The position numbers were made by a program, and so were the translations under genes. This document shows positions 18,044 through 26,155 of a stretch of 64,000 bases of DNA, piece by piece. Below the pieces are notes generated by a model. That model was not told where the DNA came from, did no database searches, and was given only the letters and a program-made list of their open reading frames with translations. Where the stretch lies: assembly GCA_965243325.1 (NCBI GenBank), contig CBDEUQ010000003.1:3162001-3226000 (forward strand), read 5' to 3'. This DNA is from JANQOH01 sp965243325. Its GTDB lineage: Bacteria > Pseudomonadota > Alphaproteobacteria > UBA7887. How positions within the stretch are numbered: position 1 is the first letter of the stretch; each line of letters begins with the position of its first letter.

Positions 18044-19668
18044 GCCGCCCAGATTGGTCGCCCGAGACGGCGCTCACCAAATGGTTCCCGAATGCGTCGT
18101 TTCGGGATCGTCAGCTTGACGCAGTCCGCCGGATTCAAACGAGTCATTCTGCGCTAGTGCTGATGCCCACCGGGATGGGAAAGTCACTCATCTATCAGCT
18201 CCCGGTGCTCGCTAGTGGGCGTGTGGGTCTCATCATCTCGCCGTTGGTTGCGCTGATGCAGCAGCAAGCGCAAATTCTCGAGGAACTTGGCGCCACAGTG
18301 CTGACTCTCGGAGGCGCTGACGCCCAGTCGGCACAGGCCAGCCTGCGTGGGTTTTCGTGGTTCAATGGCCCCGCCTTCCTTTTCATTTCCCCGGAACGAC
18401 TCGACACGGACGGATACCTTGAGTTCTTGCTACGACGAAATCACAGCGCGATTACGCTTGTCGCGATCGATGAGGCGCATTGCATATCACAGTGGGGGCA
18501 CGACTTTCGTCCAGCATACAAGGCCATTCCAAACTTTCTCGACCGGGCTTTTGGGCCTGGGGCATGGCCCCAGATCCTCTGCCTGACGGCCACACTTGAC
18601 CAGAACAGTCAAGCCGAGATTATCTCCGACTTTCGACTATCCTCGGAGGACATAATTCGCAGCGAGAACATGCTGCGAACGAATCTTGACTTGTCATTTC
18701 GCACCTATGACGGCAGTGACGAAAAGATGTTGGCGCTGGAGGAACTCCTGGACAACCAACGCGCTGAGAAAATCATCGTCTATGCACATCTCAAGCGGAA
18801 CAAGCGACACGGTACCCGGGCCCTGTCAGAACGCTTTCAAGCGCTTGGGCACCGCTGCGCCGCCTTCGATGCTGATCTTCCGATCAAGGAGAAGGACAAG
18901 ATTGCCCTAGACTTCAAGGCTGGCGACGTCGACGTCGTGTTCGCTACCGGTGCCTTCGGAATGGGAGTCGATATCCCGGACGTGCGTGGTGTTATTCACT
19001 TTCTGCTTCCTGAGTCGCTAGAGCAGTATTATCAAGAGGTTGGAAGGGCAGGTCGTGACGGGAATACCGCGTTTGGCATTCTGCTCTATACTGCAGCAAA
19101 CGCAAGAGTACGTCGAGACTTGATCCGGGGGGCGATTCGCACCAGCGAACAAGTTCGGGAGTTCTGGAATTCAGTGTGTAGATCCGGTCGGGCAACGCTC
19201 CAAACCATAAGTCCTTGGACGGAGTTTCAAGGGAAGGATGACGAGCATGCCCTCTTTTATGCATTGCAGCGAGTAGGCGCTCTGACAATCCTTGCCAGGG
19301 GTCCGGGGCGACTTCAGTGCTTTCAGTCTTCGGGTCCTAGGGGAGCTGAAATGCTAGACCAGCTGAACTCAGCAACGCGCATTGGGAATACTACGGCCGC
19401 CATCCGAAAGCTTGACCTCGACCCGGCGGAGACCATGGAGAAGCTATTCGCGCTGTATCACGACGGAGAGCTGAGGCTCGCGCGGAGCCCTGACAAAACC
19501 CTGCTCTTCGAAGCACGCGATCTGCTTGACGAGACTGTCTCGAAGATCGTCGATGACATTTCCGAGAAGGTCGAGAAACGTCTTGCCGGCTTTGAGACCT
19601 TTGTCTCGCTGGTCAAGGAAGGGGCTGACCCAGCGGAGATGCTCTCTCGGCGCTTTGGTACTTACTAA
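18040..19668 (+). CDS. RecQ-like superfamily 2 DNA helicase, third gene of the defence-like operon
   Basis: 542 residues. The helicase core is complete: Walker A LMPTGMGKS with Lys48, DEAH at 144-147 followed by CISQWGHDFRPAY (the RecQ aromatic loop), SAT-equivalent LTATL, FATGAFGMGVD and QEVGRAGRDG from residue 332 (arginine fingers). The C-terminal 190 residues do not form the RecQ zinc (RQC) or HRDC domains that I would expect of housekeeping RecQ, which suggests a specialised paralogue. ATGA overlap with the unknown protein upstream and TAATG overlap with the next start show a tightly coupled operon. Composition matches the other operon genes. Confidence 0.88.
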   Translation: MSRPDWSPETALTKWFPNASFRDRQLDAVRRIQTSHSALVLMPTGMGKSLIYQLPVLASGRVGLIISPLVALMQQQAQILEELGATVLTLGGADAQSAQASLRGFSWFNGPAFLFISPERLDTDGYLEFLLRRNHSAITLVAIDEAHCISQWGHDFRPAYKAIPNFLDRAFGPGAWPQILCLTATLDQNSQAEIISDFRLSSEDIIRSENMLRTNLDLSFRTYDGSDEKMLALEELLDNQRAEKIIVYAHLKRNKRHGTRALSERFQALGHRCAAFDADLPIKEKDKIALDFKAGDVDVVFATGAFGMGVDIPDVRGVIHFLLPESLEQYYQEVGRAGRDGNTAFGILLYTAANARVRRDLIRGAIRTSEQVREFWNSVCRSGRATLQTISPWTEFQGKDDEHALFYALQRVGALTILARGPGRLQCFQSSGPRGAEMLDQLNSATRIGNTTAAIRKLDLDPAETMEKLFALYHDGELRLARSPDKTLLFEARDLLDETVSKIVDDISEKVEKRLAGFETFVSLVKEGADPAEMLSRRFGTY

Positions 19669-19874
19669 TGGAAATAGCGGACTTACTTGACCGCGGCCGA
19701 AGGTCCGTCGGTAGCGTTCCCCTCTCGTTGTTGGCCTCACGACCCGCTTATTGGCAGGTGGACTCTGGGTTGATTCCAACGTTTGGAACCCTCGATTTCT
19801 TGCGGCGACGATGTCATCGGGGTCTGCGATCCAGACGAAGGGCTTTGCCACTGCCCGGTTGTGCTCGTCGATGA
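19668..19874 (+). pseudogene. Start of a fourth operon gene, truncated by IS630-derived DNA
   Basis: The ATG at 19668 shares a base with the RecQ-like stop (TAATG), the same coupling as between the other operon genes. About 34 residues (MEIADLLDRGRRSVGSVPLS, then LLASRPAYWQVDSG) read as a plausible protein start. Beyond about 19770 the sequence is antisense IS630 transposase DNA and the frame becomes arginine-rich noise to its stop. The family cannot be told from 34 residues. Confidence 0.55.
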
Positions 19875-20154
19875 AGCGCTGGATCGCGTCGCGGAGTCCG
19901 ACGACGGAGTGGAACGCGCCGTGCTTGAGCCGCCGGCGCGTCAGCTTGACGAAGAAGTCTTCAACGGCGTTGAGCGACATGCACGAGATCGGCGTGAAGT
20001 GGAATGACCACCGCGGGCGTGTCTTCAGCCATTCCTGGATGCGTTGTACTTGTGAGCGGCCTAGAGTTGTCGAGGATGACATCGATTGGAGTGCCGGGGG
20101 CGGGCGACCGCGCGGTCGATATGGGTTGAGAAAGCGCACGAACTCTTCGTGTCA
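19771..20154 (-). pseudogene. IS630-family transposase remnant (C-terminal part, frameshifted)
   Basis: Read on the minus strand across three frames: HEEFVRFLN, then IDRAV, VILDN (catalytic Asp) and VQRIQEWLKTRPRWSFHF, LNAVEDFFVKLTRRRLKHGA (catalytic Glu) and a GFQTLES end. This is the end of an IS630-type DDE transposase with at least two frameshifts, no N-terminus and no natural stop. It joins the truncated operon end on one side and repeat copy B on the other, so it marks a rearrangement point. Confidence 0.82.
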
Positions 20155-20163
20155 ACGGTGGAG

Positions 20164-20238
20164 CGGGCATTGCGCGCCGGGTCCGTTCGACTGTACGAAA
20201 TCGCCGCGGCGCAGGACAGGAATCGTTGCACCGGTCGC
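20164..20238. repeat. 75-bp dispersed repeat, copy B
   Basis: Near-identical, same-orientation copy of 14588-14662. It lies ten bases beyond the IS630 remnant and about 50 bases before the C-terminal piece of the split substrate-binding gene. Differences from copy A are single bases plus GCAGGAC for TGCGAC. Confidence 0.85.
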
Positions 20239-20288
20239 ATTGCCACGCGCGGCCGGCCTCCGCCGAACTCGGGAGCCAGAGCAGGCCG

Positions 20289-20537
20289 GTGCTCGCCGCC
20301 ACACACGCGCGTTCGGCGTTTGCGGCTGACGACGCCGGCGGCGTTCCGGCGCTCTGCGGCTATCCCGCGCTTGAGGATCCGGTGTCCGCGCGGTGGCTCG
20401 GCGGCGGCGGCGCCGCGAGCCTTGAGGCGACCACCGGATTCCTGAAGGAGCAGGGCGTGGTCGACCGGGTTCTCGACAGCTGCGCCGGCGCGATGAACGC
20501 CGCGTTCGCCGGGACGACCCTCGACGGGGGCTGGTGA
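20289..20537 (+). pseudogene. C-terminal part of the taurine-type ABC substrate-binding protein
   Basis: The frame reads AGGVPALCGYPALEDPVSARW, LGGGGAASLEATTGFLKEQG and VVDRVLDS to TGA at 20535-20537. This is the characteristic end of NitT/TauT substrate-binding proteins (YPTLEEQ, WLGGG, FLKEQG, VLDDY in relatives) and starts about where the 14702 piece stops. A preceding ATHARSAFAAD also resembles a signal-peptide end, so a deleted second paralogue is an alternative to a single split gene. No start codon with a binding site is visible. Confidence 0.78.
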
Positions 20538-20559
20538 ACCGCGGACGGAGGCGCGGGCG

Positions 20560-21699
20560 CTATCCGCCGCTGCCGTCGCGCAGCAGGAACTCGCGGCCGA
20601 CCTTGACCGACGCCCGGCCGCCGTAGTCGACGATGTCGGCGGTGGCGTAGGTCTCCGTCCACCGCTCGGGCAGGTACGAGCCGGTGCCGATGACGTCGAC
20701 CGGCGCCCCGACCGACGCGAACACCTTGCACTTGCCGGGGCCGAAGCCCGAGCTGGCGACGATTCCCACCTTGTCGAAGCCCCGGGCGTCCAACGCCTCG
20801 CGCAGGTGGAAGATCGCCGCCGCGCTGACGCCGGTGCCGACGAGCAGGCGCAGCTCCGTCTCGCTCCGGTAGGTGCGCACCGCGCGCGGCGCGTGCCGCT
20901 CGAGCACGGCGTACGAGGCCGCCGTGTCCAGCCCCTCGACGAAGCGCCCGCCGTGCGTGTCGACGCGCACGCGCAACAGTCCGGCGGCGGCGAGGTCGGG
21001 AAACCGCTCCGCGACGGCGAGCGAATCGCTCACCTCGCGGCCGAAATAGTCGACCAGCGCGGTCACCGGTTCGTCGGGGTAGAACTCGCGGTACATTTCC
21101 GCCGCGCGCACCGTCGTGCCGGCGTAGCCGACCAGCGCGTGCGGCATGGTGCCGAAGCCCGCCTCGTTGCCGAAGAAGTGCGCCGTGTCGTCGTTCGCGC
21201 CGCCGATGAAGCCCACCGCGCCCGTCTCGCGCCGCGCCTTCTCCGAACCGACGCTGGCGGCATAGGCCATCATCTCGGCCATCTCGACGCCGGCGCAGTG
21301 GCGCGCGTCCATCGCCATGAAGGCGACCCGCGGCAGGTCGGCGCACATGCTGAACGCGTTGTACGCGGCGACGCACGGCGGCCCGAGCTTCTGCAGGTAC
21401 ACCGTCTCGAGATCGACCAGCGCCGAGAACGGCCCGGTGACGTAGAGCAGCGGCTCGCCGGAGCCGACCCACGCGCCCTCCTCGAAGCACGGCTCGACCA
21501 CGATGTCGACGCCGCGCGCGCGCGCCACCGCCTCGAGCCAGCCGACGGCGAGGCGCGGGCAGAAGATGACCGGCCGGCGCATGAACACCGCGTAGGTGAC
21601 GCGCACGTCGCCGTTCCGTCCGACGATATGCCGGGTACGCTTAAAGTACTGGTCCGTGCGGCGCGCGACCTCGGCCTCGTAGCCGGCCGGGTCCGCCAT
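20560..21699 (-). CDS. pncB: Nicotinate phosphoribosyltransferase
   Basis: 379 residues from ATG 21699, which overlaps the upstream SDR stop as TGATG. It makes nicotinate mononucleotide from nicotinate and PRPP in NAD salvage. Recognisable segments are DQYFKRTRHIV near the start, VYLQKLGPPCVAAYNAFSM, MDARHC (the family His region), GAVGFIGGANDD, FGTMPHALVGY and VRVDTHGGRFVEGLD, with IVASSGFGPGKCKVFASVGA in the phosphate-binding half. It is transcribed with the SDR and DAHP synthase upstream. Confidence 0.9.
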   Translation of the reverse strand: MADPAGYEAEVARRTDQYFKRTRHIVGRNGDVRVTYAVFMRRPVIFCPRLAVGWLEAVARARGVDIVVEPCFEEGAWVGSGEPLLYVTGPFSALVDLETVYLQKLGPPCVAAYNAFSMCADLPRVAFMAMDARHCAGVEMAEMMAYAASVGSEKARRETGAVGFIGGANDDTAHFFGNEAGFGTMPHALVGYAGTTVRAAEMYREFYPDEPVTALVDYFGREVSDSLAVAERFPDLAAAGLLRVRVDTHGGRFVEGLDTAASYAVLERHAPRAVRTYRSETELRLLVGTGVSAAAIFHLREALDARGFDKVGIVASSGFGPGKCKVFASVGAPVDVIGTGSYLPERWTETYATADIVDYGGRASVKVGREFLLRDGSGG

Positions 21700-22478
21700 C
21701 AGAACGACCCTGGGAAGAACCCGCCGTCGAGCAGCAACGATTGCCCGGTGATGTAGCCCGCGTGCGCGCTGCACAGGAAGGCGCAGGCGCGGCCGAATTC
21801 GTCCGTGTTGCCGAACCGCCCGGCAGGGATGCGCGCTTCCTGCTCGGCCCGGATGTCGGCAATCGGCCGGCCGCTCGTCCGCGCCAGGCTCTCCTGGCCG
21901 CCGGTCAGGCGGTCGGTCTCGAACAGCCCCGGCTGCAGGTTGTTGATGGCCACGTCGTGCGACGCCATCTCGCGCGCCACCGACGCCACGAAGGCGGTGA
22001 GCCCGGACCGGGCGGCGCTCGACATCGCGAGCCCCGGAAACGGCGTGCGCACGGCGACCGAGGTGATGTTCACGATCCGCCCGAAGCCGCGCCGCGCCAT
22101 GCCGTCGACGGTCGCCTTGATGAGCTCGGCCGGCACCAGCAGATTGGCGTTCAGTCCGCGGTCCCAGTCGGCGCGCTGCCAGTCGCGGAAATTGCCCGGC
22201 GGCGGTCCGCCGTTGTTGTTGACGAGAATGTCCGGCTCCGGGCAGGCGGCGAGCAGCCGCTCGCGGCCTTCGGTGTCATCGAGGTCGGCGACCACCGCGG
22301 CGGTCTCGACTCCCGTCTCGGCGGCGATCTCGTCGGCCGTCTCGCGCACGCGCCCGGCGTCGCGGCCGTTGATCGTCACGTGGACGCCTTCGCGCGCCAG
22401 CGCCATGGCGCAGCCGCGCCCGAGGCCGCGGCTCGAGGCGCAGACGATGGCCCTGCGGCCGGCGATTCCGAGGTCCAT
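21699..22478 (-). CDS. Short-chain dehydrogenase/reductase-like protein lacking the YxxxK catalytic pair
   Basis: 259 residues. The Rossmann fold is complete: cofactor motif ASSRGLGRG, DLDD, the NNNGG strand (ILVNNNGGPPPGNF) and the C-terminal GYITGQSLLLDGG. Catalytic Ser is present in NITSVAV, but where classical SDRs have Tyr-x-x-x-Lys this reads SSAAR, so both Tyr and Lys are missing. A known divergent SDR branch has such a change, and its chemistry is unclear. It sits three bases after the DAHP synthase stop and overlaps pncB by one base. Fold sure; substrate unknown. Confidence 0.85.
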   Translation of the reverse strand: MDLGIAGRRAIVCASSRGLGRGCAMALAREGVHVTINGRDAGRVRETADEIAAETGVETAAVVADLDDTEGRERLLAACPEPDILVNNNGGPPPGNFRDWQRADWDRGLNANLLVPAELIKATVDGMARRGFGRIVNITSVAVRTPFPGLAMSSAARSGLTAFVASVAREMASHDVAINNLQPGLFETDRLTGGQESLARTSGRPIADIRAEQEARIPAGRFGNTDEFGRACAFLCSAHAGYITGQSLLLDGGFFPGSF

Positions 22479-22481
22479 GGG

Positions 22482-23870
22482 CTATTCCGCCGCGGCCGCG
22501 GCCACGCCGTCCGCCCGCGCGGTCCGCCGGCTCTTGAGCTCTTCCGAGACGAGGAACGCAAGCTCGAGGCTCTGCGAGGCGTTCAGGCGCGGATCGCAGT
22601 GGGTGTGGTAGCGGTCGGACAGGCTTTCCTCGGTGATCTCCTGCGCGCCGCCGATGCACTCGGTCACGTCCCGGCCGGTCATCTCGAAGTGAACGCCGCC
22701 GGCACGGGTCCCCTCGGCCGCGTGGACGGCGAAGAACCGGCGCACCTCGGCCAGGATGCGTTCGAACGGGCGGGTCTTGTACCCGTTCGACGACTTGATC
22801 GTGTTGCCGTGCATGGGGTCGCACGACCACACCACCCGGCGGCCCTCGCTGGCGACGCGGCGTACCAGCGGCGGCAGCAGCTCGTCGACCTTGTCGGCGC
22901 CCATGCGCGCGATCAGCGTCAGGCGTCCCGGCTCGTCGTCGGGATTGAGCGCGTCGACGAGGCGCATCAGGCCGTCTCCGTCGAGACTTGGCCCGACCTT
23001 GACGCCGATCGGGTTCTTCACGCCCGCGAGGAAGGCGACGTGCGCCTCGTCGGGGTCGCGCGTGCGGTCGCCGATCCACAGCATGTGCGCCGAGCAGTCG
23101 TACCAGTCGCCGGTGGTGCTGTCGCTGCGGGTCAGCGCCTCCTCGTAGCCGAGCAGCAAGGCTTCGTGTGAGGTGTAGAACTCGGTCTGGCGGATCTGCG
23201 GCACGCTGTCCGCGTGGAGGCCGCAGGCGGCCATGAAGTCCAGCGTTTCGCCGATGCGGTCGGCGACGTCCCGATAGCGCCCGGCGAGGGCGCCGTCGTC
23301 GAGAAAGCCGAGATTCCAGCGGTGGACCCGGTGCAGGTCGGCGTAGCCGCCGTGCGCCATCGCGCGCACGAGGTTGAGCGTCGAGGCGGCCTGCGAGTAC
23401 GCCTGGAGCATGCGTTGGGGATCGGGCTCGCGCGCCGCGGCGTCGAACTCGATGCCGTTGACGATGTCGCCGCGGTAGCTCGGCAGCTCGACGCCGCCCT
23501 GGCTCTCGGTCGGCGCCGAGCGCGGCTTGGCGAACTGCCCCGCCATGCGGCCCACCTTGACCACCGGCAGCGCCGCGCCGTAGGTGAGCACCACGGCCAT
23601 CTGCAGCAGCACCCGGAAGGTGTCGCGGATGTGGTTCGGATGGAACTCGGCGAACGCCTCGGCGCAATCGCCCCCCTGCAGCAGGAAGGCGCGGCCCTCG
23701 ACGACCTCGGCAAGCGCCGAACGCAGCGCCCGGGCCTCGCCGGCGAACACCAGCGGCGGCGACGTGGCGAGGCGCTTCTCCACCCCCGCCCGCGCCGTCT
23801 CGTCGGCGTAGACCGGCTGCTGCCGGATCGGCAGTTGGCGCCAGCCGGCGGGCGTCCAACGCTCTGCCAT
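22482..23870 (-). CDS. aroG: Class II 3-deoxy-7-phosphoheptulonate (DAHP) synthase
   Basis: 462 residues from ATG 23870, with GGGGAGAG upstream. It catalyses the first step of the shikimate pathway, condensing phosphoenolpyruvate and erythrose 4-phosphate. Typical class II (plant/actinobacterial type) segments are visible: LLQGGDCAEAF, VVKVGRMAGQFAKPRS, FEFDAA-like NGIEFDA, GVKVGPSL, WSCDPMHGNT and GGVHFEMTGRDVTECIGG. Family members use a metal bound by Cys, His, Glu and Asp found in those motifs. It leads the pncB operon. A truncated copy of its 5' end lies at 24616-24733. Confidence 0.96.
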   Translation of the reverse strand: MAERWTPAGWRQLPIRQQPVYADETARAGVEKRLATSPPLVFAGEARALRSALAEVVEGRAFLLQGGDCAEAFAEFHPNHIRDTFRVLLQMAVVLTYGAALPVVKVGRMAGQFAKPRSAPTESQGGVELPSYRGDIVNGIEFDAAAREPDPQRMLQAYSQAASTLNLVRAMAHGGYADLHRVHRWNLGFLDDGALAGRYRDVADRIGETLDFMAACGLHADSVPQIRQTEFYTSHEALLLGYEEALTRSDSTTGDWYDCSAHMLWIGDRTRDPDEAHVAFLAGVKNPIGVKVGPSLDGDGLMRLVDALNPDDEPGRLTLIARMGADKVDELLPPLVRRVASEGRRVVWSCDPMHGNTIKSSNGYKTRPFERILAEVRRFFAVHAAEGTRAGGVHFEMTGRDVTECIGGAQEITEESLSDRYHTHCDPRLNASQSLELAFLVSEELKSRRTARADGVAAAAAE

Positions 23871-23955
23871 CGCACTCTCCCCAAGCGAAAGCGATGCTAT
23901 ACACCCGCGCCCCGCACGCGCCAAGGGGCGCGGCGGCGCACGGCCGGACACGGGA

Positions 23956-24290
23956 TCACGCGAGCGGATCGATCGACCGAAGACCGGGAAACCGCGCCAT
24001 GTCGGCGTCGGTGGAATGAAGCTCGGCCCGGTGCTCGATGGCCAGGGCGGCGAGGTGCGCGTCGGTCGTCAGATTGCCCGCCACGCCCGCCGCCTCGAGA
24101 AGGCCGAACAGGATGTCCGCGTGGCGGTCTCCGGGATGGACGAGAACCGTCTGCCGAGGACCACGGCCCACGCCAGGCCGACACTGCCGGCTCAGTTCAT
24201 CAGCGCTTCCCACCACTCGCGCGCCGCCTCAAGGCGTCGCGAGCGCGAATGGTGGGCGTGGAGCGGCAGGTTGACGCCGGGAACGATCAC
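23956..24290 (-). pseudogene. VapC-type PIN toxin, broken (Asp-to-Gly, internal deletion, frameshift)
   Basis: A GTG at 24290 overlaps the antitoxin stop (GTGA) and begins VIVPGVNLPLHAHH, where PIN toxins normally have P-D-V-N; the first catalytic Asp is Gly. The frame stops at TGA 24192-24194 after WWEALMN. The C-terminal half resumes in another frame (VHPGDRHADILFGLLEAAG, then NLTTDAHLAALAIEH and STDADMARFPGL) to 23956. The middle of the domain, about 40 residues, is gone. The order and overlap show that it was the toxin of the VapB-like gene upstream. Confidence 0.83.
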
Positions 24291-24547
24291 CGGCCGCGCC
24301 GACGGGCCACCTCTACCGCCTCGAGCTCATCGACGAGCTGATTGAGCCGGTCGCCATCGACCCCCGATCTGAGCCCCAACGGGTGAGGCGCCACCCGGAA
24401 GCGGGGCGGCCGGGGCGGCTTTCTCCGCACCTCGAAGCCCGCGCGCAGAGCGTCGTTGACGACGGCCTTCATGCTCCTGCCGGTGCACCGCATTTCGCGC
24501 CGGAGCAGCCGCTCGACATCAGGTTCCAAGGTCAGTGTCGTTCGCAC
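24287..24547 (-). CDS. VapB-like ribbon-helix-helix antitoxin
   Basis: 86 residues: MRTTLTLEPDVERLLRREM, then GRSMKAVVNDALRAGF, form a ribbon-helix-helix, and the tail (PHPLGLRSGVDGDRLNQLVD, ELEA) is the toxin-binding region of a common VapB subfamily. The gene is intact although its toxin is destroyed, so it may remain only as a DNA-binding protein that can neutralise related toxins. Stop overlaps the toxin GTG. Confidence 0.85.
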   Translation of the reverse strand: MRTTLTLEPDVERLLRREMRCTGRSMKAVVNDALRAGFEVRRKPPRPPRFRVAPHPLGLRSGVDGDRLNQLVDELEAVEVARRRGR

Positions 24548-24615
24548 GGCGGCATCGTGACGCGTGCAACGATCGATGTGAAGATGCTCTCCGCCCGCTC
24601 GGAAAGGTCAGTGTC

Positions 24616-24733
24616 GACCGGCTGCTGCCGGATCGGCCGTTGGCGCCGGCCGGCGGGCGTCCAGCGCTCTGCCATCGCACTCTCCCCCCGGCGACAGCAA
24701 TGCCACGCACCCGCACCCAGCGCGCGCCAAAGG
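24616..24733. repeat. Truncated duplicate of the 5' end and leader of the DAHP synthase gene
   Basis: Matches 23811-23926 in the same orientation, with scattered substitutions. On the minus strand it encodes MAERWTPAGRRQRPIRQQP, then loses homology (VDTDLSERAES). The GGGGAGAG binding site and about 55 bp of leader are also copied. It carries only about 20 codons and no active gene. Confidence 0.85.
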
Positions 24734-24779
24734 TCGCGGCAGCGGGGCGAGTTTCGGGACGACCGGGCGGCCGACGAAC

Positions 24780-25178
24780 CGGGCACGATTTGCAACGCTT
24801 CGCGCGCGGTCCGAACCGGAATTCCCTCTGTCTCCCGGAATACCGCAGCGTCTCCTCCGTCGCCCGAGACCACGAAGTTTGCCTCGCCGGCGACGGCCGC
24901 AACCGAAATGGCGTCGTCCTTCGGGTCCGGAGAGCGCCTCGGAGTCGGCATGTCGGCGACGACGAAAGCGCGCAAACGGACATCCGACACCATTCGGCGC
25001 CTTCGTCGGGAACGACGAACATCCGAAGCGTCGGACGCGACAGGACGTCGGCGAGATCGTCGACCTGTGCGGGGAGGGCGACGAGTTCGATGTCGTTCCG
25101 AAGCCAGACCCGGCAGAGCGCGTCCGGCGGCGTGCCCTTCCCTATGAGCGCGCCGACGAGAACGTCGGTTTCCAGCAG
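24780..25178 (-). pseudogene. PIN-domain toxin remnant (COG1569-like) with frameshift
   Basis: From about 25178 the minus strand reads LLETDVLVGALIGKGTPPDA, then RVWLRNDIELVALP and LADVLSRPTLRMFV, which is the N-terminal half of a putative PIN toxin family. Then the frame changes near 24990 and continues as DPKDDAISVAAVAGEANFVV, SGDGGD, TEGIPVRTAREALQI, the C-terminal half. The usual first Asp-Thr-Asn appears as Glu-Thr-Asp. No clear start codon or partner antitoxin remains. The order of the two halves is native, so one indel (plus decay) explains it. Confidence 0.7.
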
Positions 25179-25219
25179 GTGTGGTCGAGAATGCGCCGTT
25201 TTGCCACACGTGCGATCGC

Positions 25220-25377
25220 CTGCGCAGACTAGCGGTGGACATCGGCACTCTCCCGCGCGGGGACCACCTTATTACGGTGAGCCGCAGGATAGCCCCAACG
25301 TCGGTGCTGCGGGCCACAGCGCGCGGCTGATGCGCGACCTGCTCCCGAGCCGCTTTCAGCGCCTGCAGATCGACCGA
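25220..25377. repeat. Diverged direct repeat, copy 1
   Basis: About 157 bp that align with 26156-26312 in the same orientation (shared CTGCGCAGAC, GGTGAGCCGCAGGAT versus GGCGAGCCGCAGGAT, GCGCGGCTGAT, CTGCT.CCGAGCCGCTTTC). By eye about two thirds to three quarters of positions agree. The two copies flank the NYN gene. Neither encodes a recognisable protein. Confidence 0.7.
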
Positions 25378-25569
25378 CGGAACACCGTGTTTGCACGCCA
25401 ACGACCACGTCCCTGGCGCCATGCACCGGCCGGCTTCGCTCGCTACCGTGATCCCCACCAGCACCCTGGCCGATATCCGCGCGCCAAGTATGATCGCATC
25501 TTGACGCGCTCGCGGGCAGCTCTCGGCTTCTGAGGAGCTTCCGCGACAGGAGGAAGACGACAGAGTGCC

Positions 25570-26097
25570 ATGAAATCGGCCGTGCAATCTACAGTGCTCG
25601 TGGACGGCAACAACGTTATGGGGTCTCGTCCGGACCGTTGGTGGCGCGACCGCGCCAAGGCCGCGCGGCGGCTCGTCGCGGAACTCGCGCCGCTCGCGCA
25701 CGCCCATGGTGGCGCATGGACGATCGTGTTCGATGGCCAAGCGCCGCCCCGCAAGGCGTCGTCCCCAAATTGCCTCACCGTGCTTCACACTGGGCATGGC
25801 CGCCGCAACGGAGCGGATAACCGAATTTTGGAACTCGTGCGCACACGCCGAGACCGGGCGACATCGTTGGTCTATACCTCCGACGCAGCGCTGCGGGATC
25901 GAGTGCACGAGCTGGGCGCTCAGGTTGCGGGGGCCCGGGCGCTACTGAACGAGGTCGCTGCGCTCCGTGGCGCGATAGGCCAAAGCGCCACGGGACGCTC
26001 TCTCAACCCCGCAAATGGCTCCGAAAGTGGAAACCGCATAACCGCGGAGCCGCCGGTCGGCGGGACCTCCGACCCAACGAGTCGCGAGCCATCGTGA
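25570..26097 (+). CDS. NYN-domain protein (YacP/PIN-like putative ribonuclease)
   Basis: 175 residues. VLVDGNNVMGSRPDRWWRDR at the start and ATSLVYTSDAALRDRVHELG near 100-120 are the acidic-residue-bearing strands of the NYN fold, a PIN-related nuclease domain; RRNGADNRILELV supplies another acidic position. The last 40 residues are low-complexity and may be an extension past the native end. It stands alone between two diverged repeats in a region full of decayed toxins, but the fold itself looks complete. Substrate unknown. Confidence 0.75.
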   Translation: MKSAVQSTVLVDGNNVMGSRPDRWWRDRAKAARRLVAELAPLAHAHGGAWTIVFDGQAPPRKASSPNCLTVLHTGHGRRNGADNRILELVRTRRDRATSLVYTSDAALRDRVHELGAQVAGARALLNEVAALRGAIGQSATGRSLNPANGSESGNRITAEPPVGGTSDPTSREPS

Positions 26098-26155
26098 TGA
26101 ATGGGGTAGGGAGGAGTCGGGGGGAAACGTTAAAATTCGCCACGCGCCCGAACGC

